Shown here piece after piece: positions 6,476 through 8,148 of a DNA stretch of 8,148 nt (the stretch's first letter is position 1; each line of letters begins with the position of its first letter). Below the pieces are notes generated by a model. It ran no database searches, was not told the origin of the DNA, and saw nothing but the letters and a program-made list of their open reading frames with translations. Made by a program: the position numbers and the translations under genes. The DNA is taken from the NCBI GenBank assembly GCA_947304365.1, contig CAMZAY010000042.1:1-8148 (forward strand), given 5' to 3'. This stretch comes from an uncultured Clostridia bacterium. GTDB taxonomy: Bacteria > Bacillota > Clostridia > Christensenellales > CAG-138.

Positions 6476-7360
6476 TCATTCCGCCATGCGCGGGAGCATC
6501 ATGCGAAGCGCCCCGGGAAGCACCCTGTAAACCGCCGGCGCGTTTTCGCCCAGCTCGCCGTCGAGCTGCATGGGAGCTTTTTCACACTCGATCGAGACTT
6601 CCTTCGCCTTGAAATAGAGCACGGGTTTTTTGCCGAGGTGCCTGCCCTTCACATAGAGGGGGAACAGCGTAAGGAATCTGAACAGACTGACTTTTCTTAC
6701 AACGCACACGTCGAAGTATCCGTCGAACGGATCGGCCTCGGGACAGACGGCTATGCCGCCGCCGAAATGAGAGCCGTTCCCAACTGACAGTAAAAGCACC
6801 GTTTCATCTATGACTTTGCCGTCCGCAACGAGCCTGACGGGCACCTTGTTCAGCGGGAACAACGACTTAACAATGCCTATCAGATAGGGCAGCATGCCGC
6901 GAAAGCGGCCCTTGTACTTTTCGGTATTGATCACCACGTCGACATCAAAGCCGAGACCGCCCACATTTATGAAGGGCTTATCCCCGGCCATGCCCATATC
7001 GACCGGACGCGCCTCGCCGCCGATCACTGTCTCCGCCGCCTTGACGGGGTCCGTCGGCATAGAGACCGCCCTTGCAAAATCGTTGCCGGTGCCGAACGGG
7101 CAAAGACCCATCACGGCGTCGTCATATTTATACAGCGCCGACGCGATCTCGCTCAACGTGCCGTCGCCTCCGACGGAAACGATGAACCTTTCGCCGTTGG
7201 CATAGGCCTCTTCTGCAAGCTCGGTGGACTGATTTGCCCTTTCTGTGAAGACGCAGCCGAATTCAACGCCCTTGTCATTTAGATACTGCTTTACGATCTT
7301 GAATTTATCCATAGCCGCGCCGCCGCCGGCTACGGGATTGACTATAAAATACGGTCTCAT
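6476..7360 (-). CDS. YegS/DgkB-family lipid (diacylglycerol) kinase
   Basis: A 294-residue cytoplasmic or membrane-associated kinase expected to phosphorylate diacylglycerol or a related lipid to phosphatidic acid, recycling lipid into phospholipid synthesis. The family motifs occur in order: VNPVAGGG (7-14), the nucleotide-binding signature GGDGT (64-68), PFGTGNDFAR (88-97), GNGSHFGGG (194-202), PEADPFDG (207-214, likely the structural metal-binding region) and the catalytic-region DGE (267-269). Length matches the family (about 290-310). It is the first gene of the minus-strand block; ATG 7360 is preceded by GGGGGT at a rather long spacing of about 12 nt. The exact lipid substrate (diacylglycerol, undecaprenol-like or other) cannot be told from sequence, so no gene symbol is given. 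Confidence 0.93.
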   Translation of the reverse strand: MRPYFIVNPVAGGGAAMDKFKIVKQYLNDKGVEFGCVFTERANQSTELAEEAYANGERFIVSVGGDGTLSEIASALYKYDDAVMGLCPFGTGNDFARAVSMPTDPVKAAETVIGGEARPVDMGMAGDKPFINVGGLGFDVDVVINTEKYKGRFRGMLPYLIGIVKSLFPLNKVPVRLVADGKVIDETVLLLSVGNGSHFGGGIAVCPEADPFDGYFDVCVVRKVSLFRFLTLFPLYVKGRHLGKKPVLYFKAKEVSIECEKAPMQLDGELGENAPAVYRVLPGALRMMLPRMAE

Positions 7361-7455
7361 AAGAGAGTATTGACCCCCATATTATTCAAATCCAACTTAT
7401 ATTGTACTACAAATAACTCCAAAAGTACAGAGGCAGTTTTGTTTGCCGCGGGGAC
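7361..7455 (-). promoter_or_regulatory. Probable promoter region of the minus-strand block
   Basis: This AT-rich stretch lies upstream of the lipid kinase gene, where a promoter is expected because the neighbouring gene is divergent. On the minus strand it contains several -10-like hexamers, such as TACAAT and TATAAG around 7398-7408. I could not pair any of them with a convincing -35 box at 16-18 nt, so the exact promoter is not assigned. Confidence 0.35.
7403..7429. promoter_or_regulatory. Candidate operator: dyad TGTACT-N15-AGTACA
   Basis: Perfect 6-bp inverted arms (7403-7408 and 7424-7429) have centres 21 bp apart, about two helical turns. That geometry suits a dimeric DNA-binding protein. 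The dyad sits between the two divergent transcription units, 26 nt upstream of the plus-strand -35 box, and overlaps the presumed minus-strand promoter. No regulator is identified, and chance is possible for arms this short. Confidence 0.3.
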
Positions 7456-7484
7456 TTGAAAAAGGTTTTGAAAAAGGGTATAAT
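7456..7484 (+). promoter_or_regulatory. Sigma-A type promoter for the DUF1015 gene
   Basis: TTGAAA (7456-7461) and TATAAT (7479-7484) are separated by exactly 17 nt. This is five of six consensus bases at -35, a perfect -10 and optimal spacing. Transcription should begin near 7490-7492, giving a leader of roughly 54 nt. Confidence 0.88.
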
Positions 7485-7488
7485 TAAA

Positions 7489-7510
7489 GATGCGGCGTGT
7501 GTGCCGCGTC
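7489..7510 (+). promoter_or_regulatory. 5' leader hairpin at the transcription start of the DUF1015 gene
   Basis: GATGCGGC (7489-7496) pairs with GCCGCGTC (7503-7510) through eight pairs including one G-U, with loop GTGTGT. It begins at the predicted transcript 5' end. There is no T-run after it, so it is not a terminator. A 5'-end hairpin of this kind can protect mRNA from 5'-dependent decay; that role is inferred. Confidence 0.45.
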
Positions 7511-7531
7511 CTGAATAAAACTATTATTATC

Positions 7532-7536
7532 GGAGG
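7532..7536 (+). promoter_or_regulatory. Strong ribosome binding site for the DUF1015 gene
   Basis: GGAGG lies 8 nt before ATG 7545, the best Shine-Dalgarno match in the window. It fixes this start and supports strong expression. Confidence 0.9.
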
Positions 7537-7544
7537 TTTTCGTT

Positions 7545-8148
7545 ATGGATCCCAAGTATCAGAATAACGCCGGTCTCGCGGTTCCCGAGATCATGTTCCC
7601 CGCAAAGGGCGTCGACCTTTCCAAGTGGGCCTGCGTCGCGTGCGATCAGTACACCTCTCAGCCCGATTATTGGGAGGGCTGCGAGAAGGTCGTCGGCGAC
7701 GCTCCTTCCACGCTTCGCATAATGCTGCCGGAGATCTATCTTGACAAGCCCGGCGAGGCGGAGCGTATCGCCGCCATAAGGAAGACCATGGACGAATACA
7801 TGGCAAACGGCACCCTGCAGAATCTCGGTCAGGGCTTCATGCTCACCCGCCGCACCGTCGACGGCAAAACGAGGACGGGTCTCGTAGTGGCTCTCGATCT
7901 TGAGTGCTACGATTACAACAAGGGTTCCACCACCCTTATAAGGGCTACCGAGGGCACTATCGTTGAGCGCATACCCCCGCGTCTTCGCATCCGCGACGGC
8001 GCTCCCCTGGAGCTGCCGCACATCCTCGTGCTCATCGACGACGAGAAGAAGAGCGTTATCGAGCCCATCTACGAAGCGGTAAAGAACAACGAGAAGTTCT
8101 ATGATTTCGAGCTCATGCAGAAGGGCGGTCATATCGAGGGCTGGTTCA
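7545..8148 (+). CDS. DUF1015-family protein (COG4198-like), N-terminal part; 3' end outside window
   Basis: The frame from ATG 7545 stays open for 201 codons to the window edge. The protein begins MDPKYQNNAGLAVPEIMFP. Recognisable segments are SKWACVACDQYTSQPDYW (26-43), VGDAPSTLRIMLPEIYL (50-66), a GLVVALDLECYDY strand (112-124), LIRATEGTIVERIPPR (131-146) and LELPHILVLIDD (155-166). The CDQYTS, RATEGT and ERIPPR motifs match DUF1015 proteins, which are common in Clostridia and usually about 400 residues, so roughly half is present. The biochemical function of the family is not established; from memory, homologues often sit near serine-biosynthesis genes such as serA, which cannot be tested here. 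The consensus promoter, strong ribosome binding site and frequent GGT/GCT/CTT codons, compared with neighbouring genes, suggest high expression. Confidence 0.9.
   Translation, partial: MDPKYQNNAGLAVPEIMFPAKGVDLSKWACVACDQYTSQPDYWEGCEKVVGDAPSTLRIMLPEIYLDKPGEAERIAAIRKTMDEYMANGTLQNLGQGFMLTRRTVDGKTRTGLVVALDLECYDYNKGSTTLIRATEGTIVERIPPRLRIRDGAPLELPHILVLIDDEKKSVIEPIYEAVKNNEKFYDFELMQKGGHIEGWF

Noticed and set aside
7491..7510. Leader hairpin considered as a riboswitch or T-box
   Set aside because: The leader is only about 54 nt, with a single stem and no terminator/antiterminator alternative, too short for known riboswitch classes or a T-box.
7527..8132. Minus-strand open frame (201 codons) at the right end
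   Set aside because: The plus strand here encodes the DUF1015 protein with conserved motifs, promoter and ribosome binding site. The minus frame covers that promoter/leader area and matches nothing.

Overview
The window reads as an ordinary chromosomal segment of an anaerobic Firmicute, most likely an uncultured gut-type member of the Clostridia (Oscillospiraceae/Christensenellales-like). This is inferred from three things: the protein families (type-2 IleRS, a DUF5711-like/CvpA pair, DUF1015), the GC-rich coding sequence with Gram-positive Shine-Dalgarno sites and TTGAAA/TATAAT promoter boxes, and a lipoprotein with TPR-like repeats. I see no phage, transposon, CRISPR, tRNA or rRNA sequence. 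The organism assignment is not provable from this window.

Layout. Positions 1-1193 (+) hold the 3' part of ileS (isoleucyl-tRNA synthetase, eukaryote-like type 2), followed by a GC-rich hairpin. Next, 1232-2221 (+) encodes a lipoprotein with four ~42-residue TPR-like repeats and an unrecognised C-terminal domain. A perfect 15-bp stem at 2245-2280 ends transcription from both sides. From 7360 leftward to 2292 runs a compact minus-strand block, in transcription order: a YegS/DgkB-type lipid kinase, a single-pass membrane protein with a beta-rich extracytoplasmic domain (DUF5711-like), a CvpA-like membrane protein, an RlmI/RlmK-type methyltransferase without a PUA domain, and a double pseudouridine synthase made of two complete RluA domains in one chain. 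Gaps are -3 to 10 nt, except 50 nt after the kinase. Positions 7361-7544 form a divergent intergenic region with a consensus sigma-A promoter, a 5' hairpin and a strong ribosome binding site for a DUF1015-family gene (7545 onward, +) that runs off the window.

How the genes fit together. The minus-strand block joins an envelope/lipid module (lipid kinase, beta-domain membrane protein, CvpA-like protein) to an RNA-modification module (methyltransferase plus double pseudouridine synthase). With ileS nearby, the theme is housekeeping translation and envelope functions. The most notable items are the tandem RluA fusion, the CvpA-like protein with an ~80-residue extracytoplasmic insertion translationally coupled to its beta-domain partner, and the repeat lipoprotein. 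I found no convincing evidence of a wholly new system such as a defence island or mobile element.
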